Below the pieces are notes generated by a model. That model did not search any database, was not told the origin of the DNA, and saw nothing but the letters and a program-made list of their open reading frames with translations. Below, one piece after another: positions 1 through 7,256 of a stretch of DNA of 10,905 nucleotides. Source of the stretch: an uncultured Eubacteriales bacterium (GTDB lineage Bacteria > Bacillota > Clostridia > Oscillospirales > UMGS1783); the NCBI GenBank assembly GCA_905209135.1, contig CAJLRT010000021.1, forward strand, positions 1-10,905. The letters are read 5' to 3'. The translations under genes and the position numbers were made by a program. Within the stretch, counting starts at the first letter, position 1, and each line of letters opens with the position of its first letter.

Positions 1-232
1 CGTCGTCTTCATCGCCGTAGATGTCCTTCTCCATCTCGCCCAGGTCCATATCCAGCTCTTCGACATACTCGTCCAGCTCGGCGCAGGTGTCCTCAAGATC
101 GGATACGGTGAGCGCCATATCGTCCAGCAGGTCCACGACGGCGGCCAGGATTTTGCCTTCCTTGCCGTTCTTGTCGAGTTCCGACGCGTCCATCAGGCCC
201 TTGATGTAGGCAGCTTTTTCAGTCAGTGTCAT
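1..232 (-). CDS. CD1247-like N-terminal domain protein (partial, C-terminus outside window)
   Basis: Seventy-seven residues are visible, beginning MTLTEKAAYIKGLMDAS and running off base 1 without a stop. The segment is strongly acidic (EELDMDLGEMEKDIYGDEDD at the visible end) and has heptad-like leucine spacing, so a helical coiled coil is likely. The pattern of YIKGL, then D-x-N-GKEGKIL, then a LLDDMA helix and a run of acidic residues matches what I remember of the clostridial family annotated as CD1247 N-terminal domain protein, which usually continues into a short cysteine-containing tail that would lie left of base 1. Its function is unknown. The start is set by an AAAGGAG ribosome binding site 6 bases upstream. 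It lies 20 bases downstream of the efp stop, so the two are almost certainly co-transcribed. The family name is from memory of similar sequences; the partial length limits certainty. Confidence 0.75.
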   Translation of the reverse strand, partial: MTLTEKAAYIKGLMDASELDKNGKEGKILAAVVDLLDDMALTVSDLEDTCAELDEYVEELDMDLGEMEKDIYGDEDD

Positions 233-252
233 TTCGTTTCTCCTTTGTGCGC

Positions 253-813
253 TTATGCGCGTTCCATATATTCTCCGGTGCGGGTGTCGATCCGGATTTT
301 GTTGCCCTCCTCGATAAACAGGGGGACGCGGATGGTCGCGCCGGTCTCCAGTGTGGCGGGCTTGGTCACGCCGGTGGCGGTGTCGCCCTTGAAGCCGGGC
401 TCGGTCTCCGTGACTTCGAGCTCTACGAAGAAGGGAGGCTCAATGCCGAACACATTGCCCTTGCAGGACAGGATTTTCACCGTCATGTTCTCCTTGACGA
501 ATTTGAAGGAGTCGGGCAGAATGCTCTTGTTGAGCGGGATCTGTTCATAGGTTTCATTGTCCATGAAATAGTAGAGTTCCCCGTCGTTGTACAGATATTC
601 CATCTCCTTGCGCTCGATATAGGCGGTGGGGAACTTGTCGGCGGGGTTGAAGGTCGTTTCCGTTACAGCCTCGGTAATCACGTTGCGGATCTTGGCGCGG
701 ACAAAGGCCGCGCCCTTTCCGGGCTTCACATGCTGGAACTCGATGATCTGGACGACGCTGCCGTCGTTCATCTCAAAAGTTACTCCGTTGCGGAAATCGC
801 CTGCTGATATCAT
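253..813 (-). CDS. efp: Elongation factor P
   Basis: EF-P enters the ribosomal E site and helps peptide bond formation at polyproline stretches. The 186-residue length is normal for the family. The three-domain layout is visible: an N-terminal KOW-like domain ([10 protein letters not shown], residues 1-62), a middle OB domain (about 66-125) and a C-terminal OB domain ending in the family signature region ([26 protein letters not shown]). The loop [12 protein letters not shown] puts Lys33 at the tip position that is post-translationally modified in many bacteria (Lys34 in E. coli, Lys32 in B. subtilis). The modifying enzyme is not in this window. AAGGAGG lies 8 bases before the ATG. It follows the Xaa-Pro peptidase gene, as in B. 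subtilis where yqhT precedes efp. A separate promoter candidate sits in the 87-base gap upstream. Confidence 0.97.
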   Translation of the reverse strand: MISAGDFRNGVTFEMNDGSVVQIIEFQHVKPGKGAAFVRAKIRNVITEAVTETTFNPADKFPTAYIERKEMEYLYNDGELYYFMDNETYEQIPLNKSILPDSFKFVKENMTVKILSCKGNVFGIEPPFFVELEVTETEPGFKGDTATGVTKPATLETGATIRVPLFIEEGNKIRIDTRTGEYMERA

Positions 814-854
814 AAAAAATCCTCCTTGATGGTATGATCTTTACCTTATACTTC

Positions 855-883
855 AGTTTAACCTATATTTCTTTATTTTTCAA
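855..883 (-). promoter_or_regulatory. Candidate sigma-A promoter for efp
   Basis: On the minus strand TTGAAA (878-883) is followed after 17 bases by TAAACT (855-860). It lies in a stretch (about 835-900) that is markedly AT-rich against the GC-rich background. The -35 is good (5 of 6) and the -10 is weak (4 of 6). It would give a 5' leader of about 35 bases before efp. No convincing terminator is seen between the peptidase stop and this site, so read-through from upstream is also likely. Confidence 0.5.
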
Positions 884-900
884 GCGCTTTTTCCAAGTTT

Positions 901-1950
901 CTATAAAACGATGAGTTCTTTGGGGCTTGCGGTCAGGTTTACGGGGCCGTCCGGCGTCATCCACACCATGTCTTCAATGCGTACGCCGAACTCGTTTTCC
1001 AGGTATATCCCCGGCTCGACGGTGACGGCGGTGCCCGGCAGGATAACCGTTTCGCACGCCGGGCTGAACCGGGGCTCCTCGTGTATTTCCAGCCCGAGCG
1101 AATGTCCGAGCCCGTGCCCGAACCGGTCCCCGTATCCCTGCTGCGCGATATAGCCGCGCGCGAGCGCGTCGCAGGCGGCGCCGGTCATGCCGGTCTGCAC
1201 GCCGGCGAGCGCACGCCTGTTCGCCTCCAGGACGATGCCGTATATCTGCCTCATTTTTTCCGTGGGCCGGCCGACGGCGACGGTGCGCGTCATGTCGCTG
1301 CAGTAGCCGCGCGCCTTCGCGCCGAAGTCCATGGTGACGAAATCCCCGGACTCGATCGGCTTGTCGGAGGGGACGCCGTGGGGCAGGGAAGTGTTTTTCC
1401 CGGATACGGCGATGGTGTCAAAGGCGGGGCCGTCCGCGCCGCGCAGGCGCATCTGGTATTCGATCAGGGCGGCGAGGGCACGCTCGGTCATCCCGGGCCG
1501 GATGTGCTCGAGCACATAGGCAAAGGTCTCGTCGGTAATCTTCTGCGCCGCGCGGATGCACTCCAGCTCGTAGCTGTCCTTGATGGAGCGCAGCTCCATA
1601 ATCTGCCGGGAGACGGGGACAAATTCCACCGGCAGCGCGCCCGCCAGCCGCCCGTACTGGCTTACCGTCGTCGTCGCGTCCTCAAAACCGACCCGCTTCG
1701 CGCCGGCCATGAGCTGTGCAAGCTGGCCGGTCAGCGCGCCTTTTTGTTCGAGCACTTCAAACCCGGCGCAGGCGCGCCGCGCCGCTTCTATATAGCGGAA
1801 GTCGGTCAGGAAATACGCCTCTTTTTCCGTGATATAGACCGCGCCCGCGCTCGTCTGCATCCGGGTCGCATACCGGCGGTTCTGTTCGTCGAGCAGCAAA
1901 ATCCCGTCCAGGTCCGCAAGCAGCGTCCGCAGTTTATCGATCGTCGTCAT
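901..1950 (-). CDS. Xaa-Pro aminopeptidase-like M24 metallopeptidase
   Basis: This cytoplasmic peptidase probably removes N-terminal residues that precede proline or cleaves Xaa-Pro dipeptides. It has an N-terminal creatinase-type domain (about 1-125) and a C-terminal pita-bread M24 domain (about 130-349). All five metal ligands of the family can be placed: Asp208 in VTMDFGA, Asp219 in YCSDMTRT, His283 in GHGLGHSLG, Glu312 in TVEPGIYL and Glu326 in VRIEDMV. The conserved LPHG histidine is His191. At 349 residues it matches B. subtilis YqhT, and its position before efp is the same. Start choice: a GTG at 1965 would overlap the upstream stop as GTGA but has no Shine-Dalgarno. GAGGTG at 1958-1963 sits 7 bases before the ATG at 1950 (4 before the ATG at 1953), so I prefer 1950. 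Exact substrate (peptidase versus prolidase) cannot be read from sequence. Confidence 0.93.
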   Translation of the reverse strand: MTTIDKLRTLLADLDGILLLDEQNRRYATRMQTSAGAVYITEKEAYFLTDFRYIEAARRACAGFEVLEQKGALTGQLAQLMAGAKRVGFEDATTTVSQYGRLAGALPVEFVPVSRQIMELRSIKDSYELECIRAAQKITDETFAYVLEHIRPGMTERALAALIEYQMRLRGADGPAFDTIAVSGKNTSLPHGVPSDKPIESGDFVTMDFGAKARGYCSDMTRTVAVGRPTEKMRQIYGIVLEANRRALAGVQTGMTGAACDALARGYIAQQGYGDRFGHGLGHSLGLEIHEEPRFSPACETVILPGTAVTVEPGIYLENEFGVRIEDMVWMTPDGPVNLTASPKELIVL

Positions 1951-1961
1951 CATACCGCACC

Positions 1962-2822
1962 TCACTGTGATTGTAGTATACTCTCATAACAGTCTTTCAT
2001 CGTCTTTGCATCCTTCGCCTGCGTCCCCGCCGATTCGCAGATGACAACGGGCGCAAGCCCCCGCTCGCAGACGGCCTCCAGAAAGGGGATGTGCGGCGGG
2101 CCGTAGCTCTCGTCGGCAAAGGTCAGGTGCGCCTTCTCGCCCCCGTTCGACCAGGCGATGCGGGAAAAGTGGCAGTGGAACCGGCGCATGCGTTCCATGC
2201 CCAGGGCGTCTATGAACAAGTCGAGCACGGCGAGAAAGTCCGCCTTTTCCCGGAGCGCGCCGAAGGTGCGGGCGTTGAGGTGGCCGAAGTCTATGGTGGG
2301 CGTCATCCGCTCGTCTACGCCGCACAGGTACGCCACGTCCTCCGCCGTGCCGAGCTGGCCGATTTTCCCCATGGTCTCCGGGCAGAGCACAATATTCCCG
2401 TACCCGTTTTCGTCCAGCGCCCGCTGCGCGCGCCGCAGCGTGTCCGCCGCAAGCTCCAGCGCTTCGCCGCGCTGCATGCCGGACAGCGAACCGCTGTGCA
2501 CCACCATGCGCACTCCGCCGAGATCCGTCAGCGCCCGGGCGCTCTTGAGTATGTGCCCGACGCTCTTTTCCCGGATCTGCTCGTCGCTGGACGAAAGGGA
2601 GATATAATAGGGTGCGTGCAGGGACAGGGATACGCCGTGTTCCTCCGCCTTGGCCCGGATTTTTCCGGCCGTGCCCGCCGAGAGCTGCACGCCGTGCCCG
2701 CACTGGTATTCAAAGCAGTCTAGGCCGTAACGGGCGACCATGCCCGGCGCCTGTACGGTGCTTTTAAGCCCGCTTTCATAGAATTCTTCCGGCACGCCGG
2801 CTACGCCAAACAACGCGCGCAT
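1962..2822 (-). CDS. Endonuclease IV-like (AP endonuclease family 2) TIM-barrel protein
   Basis: The 286 residues match the length of E. coli endonuclease IV (285) and carry its chain of metal-binding motifs in order: His69 in LHAPYY, His109 in VVHSGS, Glu149 in CPETMGK, Asp178 and His181 in TIDFGHLN, a histidine of FHCHFSRI (His216 or His218), His232 in EKAHLTF and Glu263 in VICESAG. The classical motif Asp-Arg-His that supplies a zinc ligand reads Lys-Ala-His here (230-232), so one acidic ligand appears replaced. Endonuclease IV cuts DNA at abasic sites; this variant may do so or may act on another phosphorylated or sugar substrate. It is the first gene of the leftward operon, with a GAGAGG-type ribosome binding site, and its TGA stop lies inside the ribosome binding site of the peptidase gene. 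Family is sure; activity is not. Confidence 0.85.
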   Translation of the reverse strand: MRALFGVAGVPEEFYESGLKSTVQAPGMVARYGLDCFEYQCGHGVQLSAGTAGKIRAKAEEHGVSLSLHAPYYISLSSSDEQIREKSVGHILKSARALTDLGGVRMVVHSGSLSGMQRGEALELAADTLRRAQRALDENGYGNIVLCPETMGKIGQLGTAEDVAYLCGVDERMTPTIDFGHLNARTFGALREKADFLAVLDLFIDALGMERMRRFHCHFSRIAWSNGGEKAHLTFADESYGPPHIPFLEAVCERGLAPVVICESAGTQAKDAKTMKDCYESILQSQ

Positions 2823-2858
2823 ATGGTTACCGCCTCTCTCATGAATTTATATATCCAT

Positions 2859-2888
2859 ATAATATACCCGAAAAAGCGCCTGCGTCAA
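2859..2888 (-). promoter_or_regulatory. Sigma-A promoter of the leftward operon
   Basis: On the minus strand TTGACG (2883-2888) is followed after 18 bases by TATTAT (2859-2864). It would start transcription near 2852, giving a 30-base leader before the TIM-barrel gene. The -35 hexamer is identical to that of the divergent alaS promoter, and the two -35 boxes are only 21 bases apart. Confidence 0.75.
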
Positions 2889-2909
2889 CAAGAATTCCTG
2901 CCGGAAGCC

Positions 2910-2938
2910 TTGACGAACGGCTGCGGCGCGGATATAAT
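2910..2938 (+). promoter_or_regulatory. Sigma-A promoter of alaS
   Basis: TTGACG (2910-2915), a 17-base spacer and a perfect TATAAT (2933-2938). Transcription would begin near 2945, exactly where the T-box stem I structure begins. Strong by consensus, as expected for a leader that is controlled by termination rather than initiation. Confidence 0.88.
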
Positions 2939-2944
2939 AGAGGC

Positions 2945-3166
2945 AAAGCAGTGAACGGAACAGTAGCGCGGGACCGGGTATGCAGAGAGAGGGGAGCGGT
3001 GGAAGCCCCTTTGCGCGGCCGTGTGAACGCTCTCCGCGAGCTCCCCCGTGAAAACGGGGGCGTGTTCCCGCGTTAAGGGCAATGAGCGGCACGGTTTACC
3101 GTGCAATTTGGGTGGTAACACGGATTTGATTCGTCCCTTCGGTTTACGGGGGGACGACTATTTTTT
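2945..3166 (+). promoter_or_regulatory. T-box riboswitch (tRNA-Ala sensing leader)
   Basis: The leader senses uncharged tRNA-Ala and allows read-through into alaS. Stem I can be folded by eye: AGC 2947-2949 with GCT 3040-3042, CGGA 2956-2959 with TCCG 3033-3036, then the specifier loop (AGTA 2962-2965 opposite GAAC 3025-3028), then GCGCGG 2966-2971 with CCGTGT 3019-3024 using G-U pairs. The specifier is GCT (3029-3031), an alanine codon. AGAGAG (2984-2989) and the apical GGTGG (2998-3002) match conserved stem I elements. Hairpins follow at 3043-3060 (7 bp, GAAA loop) and 3089-3104 (6 bp). The T-box sequence GGGTGGTAACACGG (3110-3123) contains TGGT (3113-3116), which can pair with the ACCA end of tRNA-Ala. 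It ends in a terminator and directly precedes alaS, so identity and specificity agree. Confidence 0.95.
3131..3166 (+). terminator. T-box-controlled intrinsic terminator
   Basis: TCGTCCC (3131-3137) pairs with GGGACGA (3151-3157) across a 13-base loop, followed by CTA and six T residues (3161-3166). The left arm of this stem is also the 3' side of the antiterminator, so the two folds exclude each other. The alaS ribosome binding site GGAGG begins immediately after the T run. Confidence 0.92.
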
Positions 3167-3178
3167 GGAGGAATGTGC

Positions 3179-5818
3179 ATGAATTGGGTTTCGCTCAACG
3201 ACATCCGGGAGAAATACCTCTCCTTTTTTGAATCAAAGGGGCATCTGCGGCAGCCGTCGTACCCGCTGATACCGAAGGACGACAAATCGCTCCTGCTGAT
3301 CAACGCGGGCATGGCGCCGCTGAAAAAGTTCTTTACCGGCGAGGTCACGCCGCCGCGCAAGCGGATGACGACCTGCCAGAAATGCATCCGCGTCATCGAC
3401 ATTGAAAACGTGGGGAAGACGGCGCGGCACGGCACGTTTTTTGAAATGCTCGGCAACTTTTCGTTCGGGGACTACTTCAAGCATGAGGCGACCGCCTGGG
3501 CCTGGGAGTTCCTGACGAAGACGCTGGAGATTCCGGAGGACAGGCTCTGGGTCTCCATCTACCTGGAAGACGACGAGGCTTTTGAAATCTGGACCAAAGA
3601 GGTCGGCGTGCCGCCCGAGCGCATCGTGCGTATGGGCAAGGAGGACAACTTCTGGGAGATTGAGCAGGGCCCCTGCGGCCCCTGCTCCGAGATCTATTTT
3701 GACCGCGGCCCCGCATACGGCTGCGACAGCCCCGACTGCGGCGTAGGCTGCAGCTGCGACCGGTATGTGGAGGTGTGGAACCTCGTGTTCACACAGTTCA
3801 ACAAGGATGCGGAGGGCAACTACACGCCCCTCGCCAATCCGAATATCGATACCGGCATGGGCCTGGAGCGCATCTCCTGCGTCATGCAGGGGGTAAACAG
3901 CCTGTTCGAGGTGGACACTGTCCGCAAAATCCTCGACCACGCCGCGCGGATTGCGGGCGTAGCCTATGGCGAGAAGCCTGCGGCGGACGTGAGCCTGCGC
4001 ATTATTACCGACCATATCCGCAGCACCGTTTTCATGGTGGGCGACGGCGTTATCCCGTCCAACGAGGGCAGGGGATACGTGCTGCGCCGCCTTCTGCGCC
4101 GCGCCGCACGGCACGGCAAGCTGCTGGGCATCGCCAAGCCCTTTCTCGCCGAGCTGTGCGATACGGTGATTGCGGAGAATCTGACGGCGTATCCGGAGCT
4201 GCAGAGCAAAAGCGCCTATATTAAGAAAGTCATCCTCAACGAGGAGGAGAGCTTTGCGCGCACGATCGACGCGGGGCTGGGCATGCTTGCGGACATGATG
4301 GCCGACATGAAAGCGCAGGGCCGGACGGTCCTGCGCGGCGAGGACGCATTCAAGCTGTACGACACCTACGGCTTCCCGCTCGATTTGACGGAGGACGTGC
4401 TGCAGGAGGCGGGCCTGGCTGTGGACGCCGAGACGTTTGCGCAGCTGATGGACGCGCAGCGCAAGCGCGCCCGCGCGGCGCGTGAAAACCTCAGCGCCGC
4501 GGGCGGCTGGGACAGCACGGGGCTGACGCTGGAAAACGTGTCGCCCACCAAATTTACGGGATATGAGTCGCTTGCCGGCGAATCGCCCGTCACGGCCATT
4601 GTGGTCGACGGCGAGCAGACCGGCGTGCTGGAGGCCGGCCAGTCCGGCATCGTTGTCACCGCCGAAACGCCTTTTTATGCGGAGAGCGGCGGGCAGGTCG
4701 GCGACCGCGGCGAAATCCGCGCGGACGGGGCCCTGTTTGAGGTGACAGACACGCAGAAAAACGCCGAGGGCGTATATTACCATATCGGAACCCTGCGCGA
4801 GGGGCGTCTGGAAATCGGAGACGCGGCGGCACTCGCCGTCGACGCTGCGCGCCGGCAGGCCATTGCGCGCAACCACTCGTCGCTGCACCTTCTGCAGGCG
4901 GCGCTGCGCCGTGTGCTCGGCGAGCATGTCGAGCAGGCGGGCTCGTATGTGGACGAGAAGCGCGGCAGGCTTGACTTTACGCATTTTTCTGCCATGACGC
5001 CGGAGGAGCTGGCGCAGGTGGAGCGCATGGTCAACGAGCAGATTCTGAACGGACTGCCCGTCGACGTGCGCATGATGCCCATTGACCAGGCGCGCGCCGC
5101 GGGCGCCATGGCCCTGTTCAGCGAAAAGTACGGGGACATTGTCCGCGTCGTGAGCATGGGCGAGTTTTCGCGGGAGCTGTGCGGCGGCACGCACCTGTGT
5201 GATACGAGCCGCATGGGCCTGTTCCGGATCGTTTCGGAGTCCTCCGTCGCGGCCGGCGTGCGCAGAATCGAGTGCGTGACGGGCTTCGGCGTGCTCGAGC
5301 AGCTCGACACGGCCGACGGCATACTCAAGCAGGCGGCGCACATCCTCAAGTCCAGCACGGCGGAAGTCGCCGTCCGCGCAGGAGCCCTGCACGAGGAGCT
5401 CCGCAGCGCGCAGAAGGAGATCGCGGCGCTGAACCAGAAGCTCGCCGCCCTCCAGATCGGCGAGATCGCCGCCGGCGCAAAGCAGGTTGGCCCTGTCCGG
5501 CTGGCGGTGGCGAAGCCCTCCGGGCTGGCGGCCGACGCCCTGCGCACGGCCGGGGACCTGATGAAGGAAAAATATCCGGACCTTGTGGCCGTGCTCGCCG
5601 TTGTGAACGACGGGAAGATCAACTTCCTGTGCGCCTGCGGCCGCGACGCGGTACAGGCGGGCGCGCATGCGGGCAACCTCATAAGGCAGCTTGCCGAGCT
5701 GACCGGCGGCCGCGGCGGCGGCCGGCCGGACACCGCCCTTGCCGGCGGCAAGGATACGGAGAAGCTGGACGCCGCGCTGTCTGCTGCGGAGCCTGCGCTG
5801 CTGGCAATGCTTCACTGA
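3179..5818 (+). CDS. alaS: Alanine--tRNA ligase
   Basis: Charges tRNA-Ala with alanine in the cytoplasm and clears mischarged Ser or Gly. The 879 residues fit the full-length bacterial enzyme (E. coli 876). The class II catalytic core is at about 1-250, with FFEMLGNFSFGDYFK as motif 2 and GRGYVLRRLLRRAARHG as the tRNA-proximal motif near 290. The editing domain carries the zinc set His566 and His570 (HSSLH) with Cys668 and His672 (CGGTH), at nearly the same positions as in E. coli. The C-terminal DHHA1/C-Ala part has the glycine-rich GGRGGGRP near 843-850. An earlier ATG at 3173 is only 1 base from GGAGG (3167-3171), whereas the ATG at 3179 is 7 bases away, so the latter is chosen. Controlled by the T-box upstream; first gene of a probable four-gene operon. 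Confidence 0.98.
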   Translation: MNWVSLNDIREKYLSFFESKGHLRQPSYPLIPKDDKSLLLINAGMAPLKKFFTGEVTPPRKRMTTCQKCIRVIDIENVGKTARHGTFFEMLGNFSFGDYFKHEATAWAWEFLTKTLEIPEDRLWVSIYLEDDEAFEIWTKEVGVPPERIVRMGKEDNFWEIEQGPCGPCSEIYFDRGPAYGCDSPDCGVGCSCDRYVEVWNLVFTQFNKDAEGNYTPLANPNIDTGMGLERISCVMQGVNSLFEVDTVRKILDHAARIAGVAYGEKPAADVSLRIITDHIRSTVFMVGDGVIPSNEGRGYVLRRLLRRAARHGKLLGIAKPFLAELCDTVIAENLTAYPELQSKSAYIKKVILNEEESFARTIDAGLGMLADMMADMKAQGRTVLRGEDAFKLYDTYGFPLDLTEDVLQEAGLAVDAETFAQLMDAQRKRARAARENLSAAGGWDSTGLTLENVSPTKFTGYESLAGESPVTAIVVDGEQTGVLEAGQSGIVVTAETPFYAESGGQVGDRGEIRADGALFEVTDTQKNAEGVYYHIGTLREGRLEIGDAAALAVDAARRQAIARNHSSLHLLQAALRRVLGEHVEQAGSYVDEKRGRLDFTHFSAMTPEELAQVERMVNEQILNGLPVDVRMMPIDQARAAGAMALFSEKYGDIVRVVSMGEFSRELCGGTHLCDTSRMGLFRIVSESSVAAGVRRIECVTGFGVLEQLDTADGILKQAAHILKSSTAEVAVRAGALHEELRSAQKEIAALNQKLAALQIGEIAAGAKQVGPVRLAVAKPSGLAADALRTAGDLMKEKYPDLVAVLAVVNDGKINFLCACGRDAVQAGAHAGNLIRQLAELTGGRGGGRPDTALAGGKDTEKLDAALSAAEPALLAMLH

Positions 5819-5830
5819 GGGAGGCCCTCT

Positions 5831-6889
5831 ATGGAAAAGAATATTTTTGAACCGGTTTCCCTGGCAAACATTGCGCTGAAAAACAGGATTGTCCGCTCGG
5901 CGACCGACGAGCACCTGGCAACCGACGCCGGATTGCCGACCGAAGCGCTGGAGACGGTTTACCGGCGGCTTGCCGAAGGCGGAACGGGACTGATTCTCAC
6001 GGGCCACCTGTTTGTGGATTACCCGCTCGGCCAGTCCGGAATCGGGCAGGCCGGGATATACGACGACAGCTTTTCCGAACTGCTGAGGCCGATTGCGCAG
6101 GCGGGACACTGCAACGGCGCAAAAATCGTGGCGCAGATCAGCCACGCCGGCGCGAAATACCATGTGGGCCCGCAACGGCCCGTCGCGCCGTCGGCCATGC
6201 GCGCTGCGGAGGACGCGCCCGTGCCGCAGCGCCTGACGCTCGAACAGATCGAAGAGCTGAAGCAGTCGTATATCGCCGCGGCTGTGCGCGCCCAGGCGGC
6301 CGGGTTTGACGGCGTGCAGGTCCACTGCGCGCACGGCTATCTGCTGTCGGAGTTTGTCGACCCGTACTACAACCACCGCGCCGACGCATACGGCGGGTGC
6401 GTGGAAAACCGCATGCGCCTGCCGCTGGAGATCATGCATGGGATCAAGGCCGCCTGCGGGGACGGCTATCCCGTATTTGTCAAAGTCAACAGCAACACGC
6501 GCGCGGACGACGAGCAGTACGGCGAACAGCTCGTTTCCATGGTCCGGATGTTCGCAGAGGCCGGCGCGGAGGCCGTGGAGCTGAGCGGGTATGATTTTGC
6601 GCCCAGAACCAGAGAACGGCTGTATTTCCTCGAGCGCGCGGCGCAGGTAAAAGCGGCGTTGCCGGATGTGCCGCTCATCCTGGTGGGCGGACTGCGCAGC
6701 ATGGGCGACATGCAGCGGGCGCTTGACGCGGGGATGGACCTCGTGGCCCTGTGCCGGCCGCTCGTGTGCCAGCCGGACGCGCCCGACCGGTTCCGGGCCG
6801 GGCAGGAGACGTCGCCCTGCGTCAGCTGCAACCGCTGTTTTCAGAATTTCAGGACGACCGGCTTTGAATGCGCCGTCCGCACCCGATAA
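5831..6889 (+). CDS. Old Yellow Enzyme-family NADH:flavin oxidoreductase, short form
   Basis: An FMN-binding TIM-barrel oxidoreductase of 352 residues. Family marks are ALKNRIVRSAT at the first strand (16-25), QISHAGAK (102-109), the active-site VHCAHGYLLSEF with His165 and His168, then NHRADAYGG, a lysine strand VFVKVN (Lys218) and the phosphate-binding ILVGGLRS (283-290). It ends with CVSCNRC and a further cysteine ten residues on (Cys330, Cys333, Cys336, Cys347), which resembles the 4Fe-4S binding segment of the 2,4-dienoyl-CoA reductase branch, but the following FAD/NAD domain of those roughly 640-residue enzymes is absent. Residues 25-27 are Thr-Asp-Glu where YqjM-type enzymes have Cys26. 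GGGAGG lies 6 bases before the ATG and the gap to alaS is 12 bases. Substrate unknown; a partner flavoprotein would be needed if the cluster is real. Confidence 0.9.
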   Translation: MEKNIFEPVSLANIALKNRIVRSATDEHLATDAGLPTEALETVYRRLAEGGTGLILTGHLFVDYPLGQSGIGQAGIYDDSFSELLRPIAQAGHCNGAKIVAQISHAGAKYHVGPQRPVAPSAMRAAEDAPVPQRLTLEQIEELKQSYIAAAVRAQAAGFDGVQVHCAHGYLLSEFVDPYYNHRADAYGGCVENRMRLPLEIMHGIKAACGDGYPVFVKVNSNTRADDEQYGEQLVSMVRMFAEAGAEAVELSGYDFAPRTRERLYFLERAAQVKAALPDVPLILVGGLRSMGDMQRALDAGMDLVALCRPLVCQPDAPDRFRAGQETSPCVSCNRCFQNFRTTGFECAVRTR

Positions 6890-6902
6890 GGAGGTAAAGT
6901 TC

Positions 6903-7244
6903 ATGAGCGATATTATCTGCAAAATTGTGGCGGGGGAGATCCCCTGCGCCAAGGTCTACGAGAACGAGGACGTCATTGCGTTCAAGGACATAAACCCAAT
7001 GGCGCCGATCCACATCCTGGTCACGCCGAAAGCGCATGTGCTGGCGGACGCGTCCGAAGTCACGCCGGACAATTCGGCGATCATCGCGAAGTGCTTTGAA
7101 GCGATCGCCGTGATTGCGGAACAGCTCGGCCTGAAAAGCGGGTTCCGCGTAATCAACAACTGCGGCCCGGACGGGGGACAGACGATCCCCCACCTGCACT
7201 TCCATCTGCTCGCGGGCGAAAAGCTGCCCGAAAAATTGGTATAG
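6903..7244 (+). CDS. HIT-family (HinT-like) nucleotide hydrolase/transferase
   Basis: A 113-residue protein of the histidine triad family, which hydrolyses nucleoside phosphoramidates and aminoacyl-adenylates. The triad is HLHFHLL at His97, His99 and His101, with His99 the expected nucleophile. Other family marks are DIICKIVAGEIP at the N-terminus, AFKDINPMAPIHILVTPK (26-43) and FRVINNCGPDGGQ (81-93). The N-terminal CxxC zinc pair found in many bacterial members is not present; only one cysteine (Cys6) remains there. The start follows AAGGAGG at 6888-6894, which overlaps the stop of the preceding oxidoreductase gene, so translation is likely coupled. Lying in an alaS operon is notable because HinT proteins can break down aminoacyl-AMP, the intermediate of tRNA charging; that link is inference. 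Confidence 0.95.
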   Translation: MSDIICKIVAGEIPCAKVYENEDVIAFKDINPMAPIHILVTPKAHVLADASEVTPDNSAIIAKCFEAIAVIAEQLGLKSGFRVINNCGPDGGQTIPHLHFHLLAGEKLPEKLV

Positions 7245-7256
7245 AGGTGAAAGAAA

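Noticed and set aside
880..900. AAGCGCTT palindrome after the Xaa-Pro peptidase as a terminator
   Set aside because: The self-complementary part is only 8 bases with no loop, so it cannot form a useful hairpin.
1951..1965. GTG start of the Xaa-Pro peptidase overlapping the upstream stop as GTGA
   Set aside because: No ribosome binding site precedes it, whereas GAGGTG is correctly placed for the ATG at 1950.
1081..1989. A 302-codon plus-strand frame opposite the Xaa-Pro peptidase
   Set aside because: Product is His/Arg/Gly-rich without motifs; the minus-strand peptidase has all metal ligands.
2847..3121. Two small minus-strand open frames across the alaS leader
   Set aside because: They lie antisense to the T-box and overlap both promoters; no family resemblance or ribosome binding site.
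5702..5735. GGC/CGG-rich simple repeat near the alaS end
   Set aside because: It is the codon-level image of the conserved glycine-rich GGRGGGRP of the C-Ala domain.
3233..6952. A 1239-codon minus-strand open frame antisense to alaS and the oxidoreductase
   Set aside because: It is a shadow frame of GC-rich genes: low-complexity Arg/Ala/His-rich product, no recognisable domain, and both overlapped plus-strand genes are clearly real.
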